This document shows, one piece after another, positions 23,050 to 33,989 of a stretch of DNA of 64,000 bases. Origin of the DNA: Sternotherus odoratus (taxonomy: Eukaryota; Chordata; Testudines; Kinosternidae); the NCBI GenBank assembly GCA_032164245.1, contig JAVMKO010000006.1, positions 8,323,001 to 8,387,000 of the forward strand, given 5' to 3'. The notes under the pieces are model-generated. The model was not told the DNA's origin, did not search any database, and saw nothing but the letters and a program-made list of their open reading frames with translations. The stretch's first letter is position 1. Each line of letters starts with the position of its first letter. Both the position numbers and the translations under genes were made by a program.

Positions 23050-25160
23050 TAGGGATGCAATGGGGTTTTGGTGTGTGATTCAGTGATGTGTTTACTAGTC
23101 CCCCTGCTTCCTAGTTTGGTGTATGTGGAGCCTGGTGTTGGGTGTGTGCTCTTATACTGTGATGCTATTTCAGGGCCTTAGCTGTGATCTCTGATGCTGT
23201 TCTTACTGGAGATTGGGGATGTAAATAGTTTCCAGTCACCCAAGGATAGAGTCCCTCTGGGCCTGTGAGATGCACTTTAGCCAGGGAGTTGAGGGTGCTG
23301 AACACCTCACATGTTCAGGCCCTAAGAGCCTGCTGTTCTGATTTTTGGGGGGAACTTAATTTTAATGTAACTTGCTCCTTAAAACTTGTTGAAAATGTGT
23401 TAAAAGTGTTGAAAAGGAAGGGTGTGGGGGAGAAATGGAGAGATTGCCTTGCTTCTGACGGTGGTGCTGGAACAGTTTGTATAGTGGGGGTGCTGAGAGC
23501 CTCTTTGAACCAAACTGTAAACCCTCTATATGATGGAAACCACTTCAAGCCAGAGAGTGTGGCTTCACCCCTAGTTCTGGTGCCTATGGCTTCTGGACAC
23601 CATCTTCTTTGGCTATTACAAAACCATCCTTGCTAGGGATGACTTTTTGCCTTTGGAAAATACTAGACTGACCCAAACATCATGTTTCAAGAAAACATTT
23701 TCTTTGGGTCCCTGAATCCCCCTAAAAGATATTACCTGCTGTCCTTGTAAATATTTAGTTCAAGTATGAACATCTTGCTTATGAATGCCAGGATCACACA
23801 GGCTGTGGATAAAGTGCTGCTTTTCCCTGGTATCAAGAACAGCTATATTAAAAAAAATAAATGAGAGAAAGGAAACCTTGTTTGTATTAATGTAAGGAAT
23901 AAATACGATCAGCTACTTAGACCGCAGAAGCAAGCTGCATAATCGCCAGGTACAAGAGTGACTTTAAATGAAAGAGCATTTAGTACATTCTGCCTTTGTA
24001 ATTCTTTATGTAACGGAAGGAGGGGGAAACTGAGTCTTAAGAATGTCCAGCCTAAACTAAGAACTGCTTTTATGGGGTTCTAGCAGTAATTTGGCTGAAT
24101 TCAGTTTCAGATAAGCTGATAAGCATATGAATTATTACAAGTAGGTGTCACTGCTATTGATTGGGGGTGCACAATGGAAAGCTTTGGAGGACATGCTAGC
24201 TAGCTGCTCCTTAAAGTTAGACTTCAAAATGCAAACATTCTGCACTTATGTTTTGCTGTATGCGTAAGATTATAAGGAAATCTAAAAAGCTTCTTATTTT
24301 TCAACAATAGTACTGTACACTTCAGTAATTTTTCTAAGAAGATGCTTTGTACTAGTTCACTAATTCCTAATTCAAAGCTTCAGAATCACACCTTTAAAAA
24401 TAAACTTGATGATGATAGAAGTTCTAGAAGCATATTTAAAGATCGGAGAAAAACGAAAAGCTACTATGCTGTATATTTTGGAAATAGCTCTTTCTATAAT
24501 GGGTCCATCTCTTGATTTGCAGTGACAGCTGTACGACAAGCTTGCTATGTACAGAATTCATCATCATTTAGTCACTACACTTTAACAGTGATAAAACTCT
24601 GCTTTAAGAATTGATTATCTTGGAGAGTTTATAAACTGCTCGTTGTTTCTTCGTAACATCAGAAGAAAGTTTAATGTACATTCCTTCCGAAAAAAATGTT
24701 TGTTGTCTTAAATAACACTGATTTTAAAAATTCCTCCTTGTTTAACGATTAGCCAGCAAAGCACTCTGGACGCAAATCTATGGAATAAAAAAGCAAAACA
24801 AAACAAACAAACAAAAAACCCCAAAACAAAATAAACTGAATTTATTGTAGCAATTTGACATGTTTTTAAAAGGACACTCAAGTCAGATTTGCTCCAAACT
24901 CAGTTCAAAAGAATTTCCGTAATTTTGAAAAAAAATAAATTCCATGGATGAACTAATACACTATTTAAAAAATAAATAATTCCCTTGCAGTGCTAGCAAC
25001 CAAAGTGCTGCAGCATTTTGCTAGTTTTGAGACTTTTAGTGAATTAGACTATATTGTATGTGAAATAGACTAGTCCATTTCCATTGACTAAGTTGAGAAA
25101 TGCAAATATACTGTATGATGAAATTATAATTAATTATAATTAACTCTGGAGAGGTACAAA
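23050..25160 (+). other. Unique intron sequence, nothing recognised
   Basis: AT-rich intronic DNA with a short A/C-rich low-complexity stretch at about 24786-24836. No repeats or exons were recognised. Confidence 0.6.
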
Positions 25161-25176
25161 CTACTTAATAATCTGA

Positions 25177-25307
25177 GTATCACAGCGGTAGCCGTGTTGG
25201 GTCTGTATTCACAAAAACAATGAGGGGTCCGGTGGCACTTTAAAGAGTAACAGATTTATTTGGGTATAAGCTTTCATGGGTAAAAAACCCATTTCTTCAG
25301 ATGCACC
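25177..25307 (-). mobile_element. Penelope-like tail-only insertion (131 bp) with 10-bp duplication
   Basis: The segment contains 'ggtagccgtgttgggtctgt', 'cggtggcactttaaagagta', 'cagatttatttgggtataag' and 'ctttcatgggtaaaaaaccc', the reverse complement of the 3' tail seen on the element at 29606-30610. Perfect direct repeats AATAATCTGA lie at 25167-25176 and 25308-25317. Only the tail was inserted, as in a SINE or a heavily 5'-truncated copy. Confidence 0.8.
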
Positions 25308-25319
25308 AATAATCTGACT

Positions 25320-27490
25320 GGTGCATCCAATTTCACTTTTATTCTTTTTGCACAGGGAAGTACTTTTAAAATGGAAAAGAAAGAGAGGGGTTGAGGAAGG
25401 TATCTTGGGTATTTTTTTTTTTAAAAAAGCAAACAAGTTAGGGATGATATGTAACAATATACACTTGCCTATAACTAAAACATTTTTACTAACCCAGTTA
25501 TTTAAAATCAAGGACATAGAGTTAAGGACACCTTACAGCTCATTGTGCACAAATTGCACAATTCATTACAGTATAACAATCTTAACTCAGTCTCATATGT
25601 TGGTTTTATGTTGTAATTTTTGTCTTGATAGTGATATCTGAATACTCTATATACCCTATACAAATGGGAATTATCAGTTAACATCAACTGACAGTAAAGG
25701 TATCTTAGAAAAATACTTGCTTTTTCTTTAGAATAATGTATATGTAATTATATAGGAAAAATGCATATATTATGAACTTGCACTTGCATTTTAGGCTGGA
25801 CAGTGTAGAATTACATTTCTTTTCCAAAAGCAATGCTGTCTATATTTTGAGATCAGCAATGATTATTGGGAGATCAGAATACAGGCTGTTTTGTGATGTA
25901 CTTTTCCGTACAAAAATATTTATAATGGGCTATGTAAGACTAAGGTCCTTAACTGTTGTCCAGAGTGCTTGAGCTCTGTATGATAGGCATCTGTCTGGGG
26001 TGTGTTTTTTAGGGGTTTGTAATGCCACTCATCACTGTGCTATCGGAGCAGCTTCCCCATAGGGTACATTGTTGCCACTTCACATTCTAACTGCTTTTAA
26101 CTTTTGTGTTTATGTAGAAGAATACACACACTTTCCGTTTAGTAAATGTTTGAAACGGATAAAGAAAAACGTTGCTCGAAAAAGATTAAGTGTTTGCCAT
26201 GAAAATCAAAAATAGATTTGGTTGTTACACTACAACTTTCTTCAACTCTTGAGTTCCAGTTTTCTCAGAGTAGATTCCTAACATTCTATGGGTTTGGGTT
26301 GGAAGTGATTATCTGCCTTGTAGAACTCCTGTGCCTAAATTTGGTGCCCTTTCCATCCATGAGCAGGCTGTATAACTCGCTTTACCACATTTTTGCTGTT
26401 GCATCTTATGCTTATGTTGCTTTTTGTGTGCTATGATTAAAATACAACTTTTGCATATAACTCCTAGTGAGGGTTTGGATGAAAATGATTTTTTTTTAAC
26501 TTAACTGTTTAATCAGTCTTTAAAATATGCTTTAAATTCTGCTTAAAAGGTGAGGAGGGAAGAAATGTTAAATAAAGAAATTCTCAATTGTTTGTGTGGT
26601 GTGGGGTGAAGGGTGGAGGGGAAGGATAAAATTAAGAAATGTGCAGATAATGCAGACGTGCAGGCTAAGGTTTGTTAAAATTATTGAAAGGGAAGGGCAA
26701 GACTTGCTCAAGCCTGCATACACAGGGTGATTATTCAGTTAACTAACAGCTTTTTTTTTTTTTTTTTTTAAACATCATTCCTTACTCCACCTATTTCTGA
26801 GATTAGATGATCATAGGTCAAAATACTTGAATCGCTGCTCAAACCTGGTTACCATACAATGATTGGTGCTTAACAGCATTTTTTAGAAGCGTCAGTTCTT
26901 TATGGAGTTCAATGACTGTGTGGAAAAAGTTCTGTTTAGGTTTCTGCATTAAATGTGAGAGTGTTACAGTACTGTGCTGGAGAAAGCTGAAGAGTGAAAG
27001 CTTTTACACAGGAAAAGAAGTTAAATAGAAACTCATAAAATTACTCCAAAGGAGGAGAGATGAGAAATATAAAGAAGTTATTTTGAAATCTAGCAACTTT
27101 TCACTCCATCAAGGTGCTTGTAGTTCCAGTTGTGGGGCAGATAATACAATAGTAAATATTTAACAAATCAAGTAGACTCATACCCCTGCATGTGATGTAT
27201 CCAAAGTGCTATCATAAATATTAAGGGAAATCTGTGTATATGTTCTGGCTCTTAACTTTGTTCAGTTAGTGGCAAAAAGTAGCAGAACTGAACTGTTTTT
27301 AAACTGACAGTGATATAATTTTTGAGGGTCTCTGTAAAGCCACATGCCCACCAGGTGAATGGGGCCTGAAAAATAAATGTTTGACTTAATTGTGTGATTT
27401 TTGAGGCCAGTAAGACAGTGAATTGTTGATCTAAATGTCTGCTCCAGACAAATCAAACTTTGCTATGACTATTTATTTGTATTACTCTAG
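25320..27490 (+). other. Unique intron sequence, nothing recognised
   Basis: AT-rich intronic DNA with a T homopolymer at about 26750-26770. No exon or transposon end could be supported. Confidence 0.6.
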
Positions 27491-27494
27491 CCCC

Positions 27495-27590
27495 AGTTGT
27501 AGAATGAGACCCCATTGTGCTAGGCACAAACACAGAGCAAAGATTGTTCCTGCCCCAAAGAGCTTACAAACTGAGTGTTGATTGTGCTAA
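27495..27590 (-). repeat. Ancient LINE-type 3' end, reverse orientation
   Basis: 'gaccccattgtgctaggcac' with 'cctgccccaaagagcttaca' is the same family as 12350-12435. It is in reverse orientation relative to 33890-33985 and 63630-63700. Confidence 0.55.
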
Positions 27591-27971
27591 ATTGTGGCGG
27601 TATTGTGGCCGGTGTGGTGGGAGGGAGGGTGAAAATTACAAGATGATCATGTTTGACAGCATGTTCATGCTTCTATGTGCTTGTTTGATTGCTGTAAAAA
27701 CAGTATACTGCAGAAATAAATCTAATTTTCTTTGACTAACATTGTCTTATTAGAAATAGTTCTCGGTCACATTAAAATGCACACATTGATAGAAAGTAGG
27801 ATTCAGAGGAGGGTATTTTCCATCCCAGATCACTCTGATCCAGGTAGAGCAGAGACTTGAATTTGGGACTCTCACATCTCAGGGCAGAGTATGATTTCAA
27901 AAGATAGATCTCTTCCCTCTGCCTATCCACCCCATTCCCCCCTCCTGCTGAAATGGTCAGTGACTGCCTTG

Positions 27972-28068
27972 AATCAGAGAGGTAGCCGTGTTAGTCTGGA
28001 ATAGCAGAGGTAACAAAGTCCTGTGGCACCTTAAAGACTAACTATAAAGTTTTGAAGCATAAGCTTTT
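27972..28068 (-). mobile_element. Penelope-like tail-only insertion (97 bp) with 12-bp duplication
   Basis: 'ggtagccgtgttagtctgga' and 'ctgtggcaccttaaagacta', ending 'gcataagctttt', are the reverse complement of the Penelope-like 3' tail. GTGACTGCCTTG is repeated perfectly at 27960-27971 and 28069-28080. The insertion stops within the 'aagctttcgtggg' part, so it is shorter than 25177-25307. Confidence 0.82.
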
Positions 28069-28081
28069 GTGACTGCCTTGT

Positions 28082-28712
28082 TTCTGATTGGTCTAAGGTG
28101 GATGAATGGCACATGCTACATTGAAATGTCCTTGTGCTTCTCCATGCAAAAGTAAGAATCAGTTTTGGGTTGGGGAAGGCGAATGGCAGATCAGATCCTG
28201 GCCATGGTTAAAACAAATACAGGAATTGCTCATGCCTGTATATTACCTGGAATGCCTCTATTGTGAGTTTGATTCACAGGGGAACTAAAAGTTACTTCTC
28301 TGTTGGATTCTTTGCACATGAGCATTGCCCAGTAGAATAAGTGCTTCACTGCTACTGGCTATGCTCAGGAGTGCTGTGATTTAATTAGATTATATTTGAA
28401 TGAATACATAAATCTTTATAAATGAGCTTAAAGGGACACTGTCAGGTCAACTGAGGCCCTAAAGATAGGTGCTTTGTTAAAAGCTTGTTTCGACAAGTAC
28501 AGCATTAATAAAATCTTAAACGGAGACCCTCTGGTACGGAAGGAATTACTCTCCCTTCTAGTGTCCTCCACCCAAACACTGCGGCATCCTGTTAATGTGT
28601 GAAATAACAGAAAGTGAAACTACAGAAAGGAGCAACTAGTTGATTTTTTCCCCAAGGTCACAGAAATAAAAAGCAGGGGAAAAGAGTAGGTGTGTGGAGA
28701 AGAGGTTCTGGT
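28082..28712 (+). other. Unique intron sequence, nothing recognised
   Basis: No exon, repeat end or RNA gene was recognised between the tail insertion at 27972 and the hAT MITE at 28722. Confidence 0.55.
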
Positions 28713-28721
28713 GATCTAAGT

Positions 28722-29420
28722 CAGTGGTCGCCAACCTTTTGGTCCTCAGGGACCACTAAAGTGGTGCGGCACGGGGGGCCCCCCCGGCTCGGCGCGGGGC
28801 CCCCCCCCCGGCTCGACCGGCATGGCACGGGGCCCCCCCGGCTCGACCGACGCGGCGCGGCCCCCCCCCGCCTCAGCAGCGCGGCACGGCTCGGCCCCCC
28901 CCTCCCCCGGCTCCAGCGGCACGGCACGGCCCCCCCCTCCCCCTGGCTCCAGCGGCGCGGCCCCCCCTCCCCCCGGCCTCAGCGGCGCGGCCCCCCCTCC
29001 CCCCGGCCTCAGCGGCGCAGCGCGGCTCGGACCCCTGGCCTCAGCGGCGCGGCCCCCCCTCCCCCCGGCCTCAGCGGCGCGGCTCGGACCCCCGGCCTCA
29101 GCGGCGCGGCTCGGCCTCAGTGGCGCGGCGCGGCGCGGCCCCCCGGCCTCAGTGGCGCGGCGCGGCCCCCCCGGCCTCAGCGGTGCGGCTCGGCTCTGCG
29201 CGGCCCCCCCCCCCCCCCCCCGCTCCAGCAGCGCTGCTCGGGCCCCCCGGCTCGCGCGGCGCAAGACGGGAGGCAGTAGCGAGCCAGCGCTTGCTGGCCG
29301 CCGGGGACGGGGCAGGACAGGCGCCCGCAGCCTCTTGCCTGCCCAGAGGGGCAGCCATGAGGGAGCCCGCCGCCGCGGACCACTAAAATTTTCCCGCGGA
29401 CCACCGGTTGGCGACCGCTG
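28722..29420 (+). mobile_element. hAT MITE (699 bp) filled by a GC-rich minisatellite, perfect 8-bp duplication
   Basis: The ends CAGTGGTCGCCAACC and GGTTGGCGACCGCTG are 15-bp inverted repeats with one mismatch. Exact 8-bp duplications ATCTAAGT lie at 28714-28721 and 29421-29428. Between about 28765 and 29230 the interior is a degenerate tandem of 'cggcctcagcggcgcgg' with C-run spacers. This creates a CpG-island-like tract and frames of up to 199 codons on both strands that are not genes. Confidence 0.95.
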
Positions 29421-29605
29421 ATCTAAGTTGTTAATAATATAGGTATTATGTGTCTATTTAAATTAACTTTAAATGTTCTGGTCCCTTTATTGCTCCTTCT
29501 GAGCCTTAAGTGTAGGATTTTGATGTTTGTAATTTCCCTTAAGGTGCCACAAAGAGAGATACATTTGGAGTTGCTTTTTGGTGGGGTGTAGAAAGTCTGG
29601 AGGGT

Positions 29606-30610
29606 TCAAGAATAGCAGCCATGTTAGTCTGTATCCATAAAGAAAGCAAGGAATACTTGTAGCACCTTAGAGACTAACCAGTTTATTTCAGTTTAAGCTT
29701 TCGTGGACTATAGCCCATTTCATCGGATGCATAGAATGGAACAGAAGTAAGATGCATTTATACACACAGAAAGAAGGGAAAAAAAAGTTGTACATTAGCA
29801 AACCAATTCTAAGAGGCTGTTAAATCTGGATGGGCCATTATCAGCAGGAGAAAAAATACCTTTTGAAATGGATTTCTGGGTCTGCACGACATAGCCAGTG
29901 TTGAAGGTAAATTAACTTGGGGAATGCAATCAATTAGTGTAATGAGAGAACCATTCACAGGTCCTATTTAGCCCCTGGTTAATTGTATCCAATTTGAAAA
30001 TTAATTCCAGTTTCTCGTTGGAGTCTGTTTTGAAAGTTTTTCTGTTTCAAAACTGACACCATCAAGTCTTTAATGGAATGGTCAGGAAGATTGAAGTGTT
30101 CTCCTACTGGTTTTTGAATGTTATGATTCCTGATGTCAGATTTGTGTCCATTTTTTCTTTTGCTTAGAGACTGGCCAGTTTGGCCAATGTACATAGCAGA
30201 GGGGCATTGCTGGCACATGATGGCATATATCACATTGGTCGATGTGCAGGTGAATGAGCCTCTGGTGTGGCTGATGTGATTAGGTCCTATGATGGTGTCA
30301 GTTGAATGGATATGAGGACAGAGTTGGCATCGGGCTTTGTTACAAGGATAGGTACCTGGGTTAGTGTTTTTGTTGTGTGGTGTGCGGTTTCTGGTGAGTA
30401 TTTGTTTCTGGTTGGGGGGGCTGTCTGTAAGCGAGGACTGGTCTGTCTGCCAAGATCTGTGAGAGTGAGGGATCATCTTTCAGGATAGGTTGTAGGTCTT
30501 TGATGATGCGTTGGAGAGGCTTAAGTTGGGGGCTGAAGATGACGGCTAATGGTGTTCTGTTGTTGTCTTTGTTGGGCTTGTCCTGTAGTAGGTGGCTTCC
30601 CAGAAAGCAA
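29606..30610 (-). mobile_element. Penelope-like element, 3' part with GIY-YIG domain (left arm of inverted composite)
   Basis: On the minus strand this arm carries an endonuclease-domain frame (29979-30476), then a long 3' UTR, then the tail 'gctttcgtgggctatag'-like sequence ending near 'catggctgctattcttga'. The reverse transcriptase is missing. At about 30610 it joins a second copy in opposite orientation. The whole composite 29606-31121 is bounded by AAAGTCTGGAGGGT (29592-29605) and AAAGTCTGGAAGGT (31122-31135), which match at 13 of 14 positions. Confidence 0.85.
29979..30476 (-). pseudogene. GIY-YIG endonuclease domain of a Penelope-like element (partial)
   Basis: The 165-codon frame contains, in order, a Cys linker (CNKARCQLCPHI, about residues 45-56), the GIY-YIG-like core 'VIYAIMCQQCPSAMYIGQTG' (about residues 82-101), 'SLSKRKNGHKSDIRNHN', 'PVGEHFNLPDHS', and a C-terminal 'RLQRETGINFQI'. 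These are the hallmarks of the endonuclease of Penelope-like retroelements, which nicks target DNA for reverse transcription. Only the C-terminal domain remains and no reverse transcriptase precedes it, so the copy cannot function alone. The preserved frame suggests fairly recent insertion. Confidence 0.88.
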
Positions 30611-31121
30611 AGACAAAAACAGATTCCAACGAGAAACTGAGGAACTGGAATTAATTTTCAAATGAAGTGGGCGATAGTCCATGAAAGTTTATGCTGAAAT
30701 AAACTGGTTATTCTCTAAGGCAGTGGTCCCCAACCTTTTGATGTTCGCGGCCCGGTCGACGGGGCGAGTCAATGCTTGCGGCCCGGGGGGGAATTCACTT
30801 TTCACTCTTATCGGCGGACGACTGTATGTCCGCCGAAAAGCCGCAGGCAGATCAGCTTCATTTCTTTGATTCGCCGCGGCGGACTGTTCTATGTCGCCAA
30901 AAAGCGCGCAACAGAACGGAAGGGAAGGGAAGGCGGGAAGCCGCCGGATGCGGAGGCAAAGGAGGGGAACGCAGCCGCGGACCGGAGGGGAACGCAGCCG
31001 CAACCAGGAGGGGGCCGCGGCCGCGGCCCGGTACCGAATGCACCATGGACCGGTACCGGTCCGCGGACCGGGGGTTGGGGACCACTGCTCTAAGGTGCTA
31101 CAAGTATCCCTCGCTTTCTTT
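30611..31121 (+). mobile_element. Penelope-like tail, right arm of inverted composite (interrupted by hAT MITE)
   Basis: On the + strand this arm reads 'gattccaacgagaaactgag', 'gaattaattttcaaat', an internal deletion, then 'gaaagtttatgctgaaataa', 'actggttattctctaagg', the hAT MITE 30721-31087, and the continuation 'taaggtgctacaagtatccc'. It is the same 3' region as the left arm but points the other way, so the two 3' ends face outward. Confidence 0.8.
30721..31087 (+). mobile_element. hAT MITE (367 bp) nested in the Penelope-like arm, perfect 8-bp duplication
   Basis: The ends CAGTGGTCCCCAACC and GGTTGGGGACCACTG are perfect 15-bp inverted repeats. CTCTAAGG is duplicated exactly at 30713-30720 and 31088-31095. 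Removing the element restores the tail 'ttattctctaaggtgctac', which proves the nesting order. The interior is CpG-rich and non-coding. Confidence 0.97.
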
Positions 31122-31135
31122 AAAGTCTGGAAGGT

Positions 31136-32260
31136 GTGTTTTCTGCTTGTTTTTATACCTCAGAAATATCAAGTCTCCCCAGTCTTTGCTGGTGGTCTTT
31201 TTTGAGGACCCAGGGAAATGGACTGGGAGTTACCTCAGCCCTTATTTGTAGTTGGTTGGGGGCTTATGTGTGGTGATGAGCTTTTGACTTGAAGTTTTAA
31301 ACAGTTTCAATATAAATCACTTCCTTGATATCTGTGATGTGATATAAAACTAATAATTCTGCAGTTCTCCATCTTTGCGGTGCTTAATCTAGACTCTAGA
31401 GGGCTAAGATCTGAATCCCTGATATTGTGGGGAGGGAAGAGAGAAGCAAGTGAAATCTTTTTACCACAGAAGACTTCAAAGACTATGAAAGACAAATGAG
31501 ACAAACCCTGTGTTTTTCTTTGAGTCATTTTGTCCTTCACTATGCATGTTACCTTCTGGTTGTATTATGTCTGTAAACTTGTAATGCTTGCAAACCACAC
31601 TTCTTATTGTGGTGTTAATCCCTTTTACCTACAACAATGTCCTCCAGCAGCGTTTACAGTTCACACCCTTGCTTTCATTGACATGTGAGCAGGATTTTCC
31701 AATAAACTTTGTTAGGGTTGGTGAATAACAGTAAATCAGGCAGTGGCTTTTCTAGTTGTTAGTCTTGATGACTCTTTCCAATGGGCTCTTCCCAGGGATA
31801 ATTTAATAATCTGAATCTTGGTCTACATCATACTTTAAACTTGCCACCTCGGGTTGCGGCTTCACTTTAGGAGCATTACTGGACACCAGCCTCCAAGGTT
31901 CCAGACACTCTGTATCTAGATCTACTCTGAACAGGATTATTGGGATTCATTTGTAATTCATACTGATGGTTATTGTCAACACCCATCCCTCCGAATCAGC
32001 AACCCCCTCTTTTTCTGTAGAAAATCCATTAAAAATATCCCTGTGAAATGTCTCACGTGATTCCCTGCTCCTGCTCGAATACTCTCTTTAAAGTATACAG
32101 GTGTTGCTGATGATACAGAACCTAGTCTGTCACTTAAAGCATCACTGTGAGGAAGGGTTTGTGTTTGTTCAATCTTCCATGAACTTCAACTCCTTTCTGT
32201 GCTGGATTGTACATATTAACTAAGTGGACAGGTTGACAAGGCCAGTCTGTGGATATTCAG
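31136..32260 (+). other. Unique intron sequence, nothing recognised
   Basis: Intronic DNA with no supportable exon or repeat; frames are below 80 codons. Confidence 0.55.
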
Positions 32261-32281
32261 TCCATTGAGTATATGTCAGCT

Positions 32282-32570
32282 GTTGTTGTTTTTCTTAGCG
32301 TTAATCCCGCACTATGGCAGGGTCCGCTTCGGTCAGCATATCCGCCTCCATTTGGAGCTCGGACAGGACCAGTGATACGACCGGGGTATACTCCAACCGA
32401 TGCGTCGCGTCACCTGTCGTTGGAGGCAGTTTATACCTACTGCCAGGTGTTAGCCTACAGCACCTAGTGTTCCCAGGAGGGTCCCCCATCCAGGTACTAG
32501 CCAGGTCCGACCCTGCTTAGCTTCTGAGATCTGACGGGATCGGGCGTGTCCAGGGCGGTAGAGCCGTACA
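32282..32570 (-). mobile_element. 5S rRNA-derived SINE, copy 1 (289 bp, full length)
   Basis: On the minus strand the first about 115 bp are a diverged 5S rRNA sequence. It retains the pol III internal control region as 'aagctaagcagggtcggacc' and a C-box-like 'tggatgggggacc'. A non-5S body of about 160 bp follows ('ctggcagtaggtataaact', 'gacgcatcggttggagtata'), ending in 'gctaagaaaaacaacaac'. Flanks ATTGAGTATATGTCAGCT (32264-32281) and ATTGAGTGTATGTCCGCT (32571-32588) agree at 16 of 18 positions. The same head and body recur at 36774-37030, so this is a dispersed family and not a one-off 5S pseudogene. Confidence 0.93.
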
Positions 32571-33021
32571 ATTGAGTGTATGTCCGCTAACCCAAAGAAA
32601 ACAAAACTTGGCTTAGAAGCCTCTTAAACACCCGTATCATTTCTAAGGACAGTTGGGAAATGAGGTCCTTTCAACTAGGTATGTGTGCACCCAGGATTCG
32701 TGCTGCTTTCCCCTGTGCAATACATGTGAGAACTGGCTCTCTTGAGGACTGAATTGTTTCTTGGTGGCTCTCTGGAAACAACTTGAGTAAGTTAGTTCCA
32801 AGCTACATTCATAAGTTCTTTCATAGGTTAGATCAATAGAAATACAATTATGCATGTATTTTGGATTTCTCGGCCTCTTATTTCCAAAACTCCTACAATT
32901 TTTTTCAGCATTTTCTTGTACAGTCAAATGTTGGTTTAAAGTGACATCAGAGCAGGGGTACTCCCTGTCTGTCTATCCATTGTCTCTTGTCTTAGATAAG
33001 ACCTTTGAAAGCTTACACTTA

Positions 33022-33245
33022 GGCTACATCTATGTTATAGTGAAAAGCAAGCTGTATCGCAGTGTGATGTGTAGCTACGTGTGTCTGTGAAAGACACCCC
33101 AGTAGTGAAAGGCGTCAGCAGCTCCCCATTGCTGGAAACTTTTACTGTAGAGCAGAAAGGCTCTGGCAGCAGGAAGGCAGTGGGACACTACAGTGGCTAA
33201 AAATAGCACTGTAGACATGGGAGGGAAGGCTTGAGCAAATAGAGA
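33022..33245. mobile_element. Short MITE with 'ggctacatctatg' / 'gtagacatggg' ends
   Basis: 'cttaggctacatctatgtta' at the left and 'agcactgtagacatgggagg' at the right are diverged inverted termini of the type seen in other reptile 'ctacact' MITEs in this window. The duplication is unclear and the interior is non-coding. Confidence 0.45.
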
Positions 33246-33411
33246 GCGGTGTGGGGTACGTATTGCCTACCCTCACCCTTCTGGCATGTCCTTACACTCA
33301 CAAGCCGGCATCTCGGGTTACTCTGCTATTGATATCCAGCCTAGGGGGGCTACCCAGGTCTGTACACTACATGCTGCTGACAGATATGTGGTGCAAACAT
33401 ACCCTTCCAAG

Positions 33412-33885
33412 ATGTGGACAAATTGGAGAAAGGCCAGAGGAGAGCCACAAAACTGCTGAAACATTTAGAGAATTTGACCTAGGAGGAGGAGGAGGTTGGT
33501 TTTTTTGTTTTAAAAGGGGGGCTTGTTTAGTTTTGAGAAAAGAAAGCTGAGAGGAGGACCTAATATGTCTTCGCATATGTTCAGGGCTGTTATAAATAGC
33601 GTGCTGATCAATTGTTCTCCATGCCCACTGAAGGTAGGACCAGGAGTAATCTGCTTAATCGTCAGCAAGGTTAGATATTAGGAAAAGCTTTTTAGCTATA
33701 AGTATCCTTAAGCACTGGAACAGGTTACAAAGGGAGGTTGTGGAATCTACATCATTTGAGGTTTTTAAGAGCGGGTTGGACAAACACCTCTCAGGATAAT
33801 CTGGGTATAATTCTTCCTGCCTCGGTGCTGGGGGCTGGACTAGATGACTTCTCAAGATCTCGTCCAGCCCTGCGTTTCTAGGAGT
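33412..33885 (+). mobile_element. CR1 LINE 3' fragment
   Basis: The order 'ggagaaaggccagaggagag', 'ttagatattaggaaaagctt', 'gagttttaag'-type tail codons, 'gggctggactagatgacttc' and 'tcaagatctcgtccagccct' is characteristic of the 3' end of CR1. It covers the last C-terminal codons of the reverse transcriptase frame and the short 3' UTR. A G/A-rich expansion (about 33481-33540) interrupts it. Confidence 0.85.
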
Positions 33886-33889
33886 CTGT

Positions 33890-33985
33890 GTGTTTGTACC
33901 ATGCCTAGCACAATGGGGCCCTGGCCTGTGATTGGGGCTTCTAAGTGCTGCTGCATTAATAATAATTTACAGGACAGGATTCACT
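33890..33985 (+). repeat. Ancient LINE-type 3' end
   Basis: 'taccatgcctagcacaatgg' and 'ctgtgattggggcttctaag', then 'attaataataatttac', match the 3' region at 63630-63700 and, reversed, 12350-12435 and 27495-27590. It directly follows the CR1 fragment but belongs to a different, older family. Confidence 0.6.
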
Positions 33986-33989
33986 AGAG

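Noticed and set aside
28692..29421. Proline/alanine/arginine-rich frames of 195-199 codons
   Set aside because: They lie inside a hAT MITE with intact ends and duplication; composition follows from the GC-rich tandem repeat.
32490..32570. A functional 5S rRNA gene
   Set aside because: The 5S part is diverged, lacks the normal 3' end and terminator T-run, and is fused to a SINE body present in a second copy.
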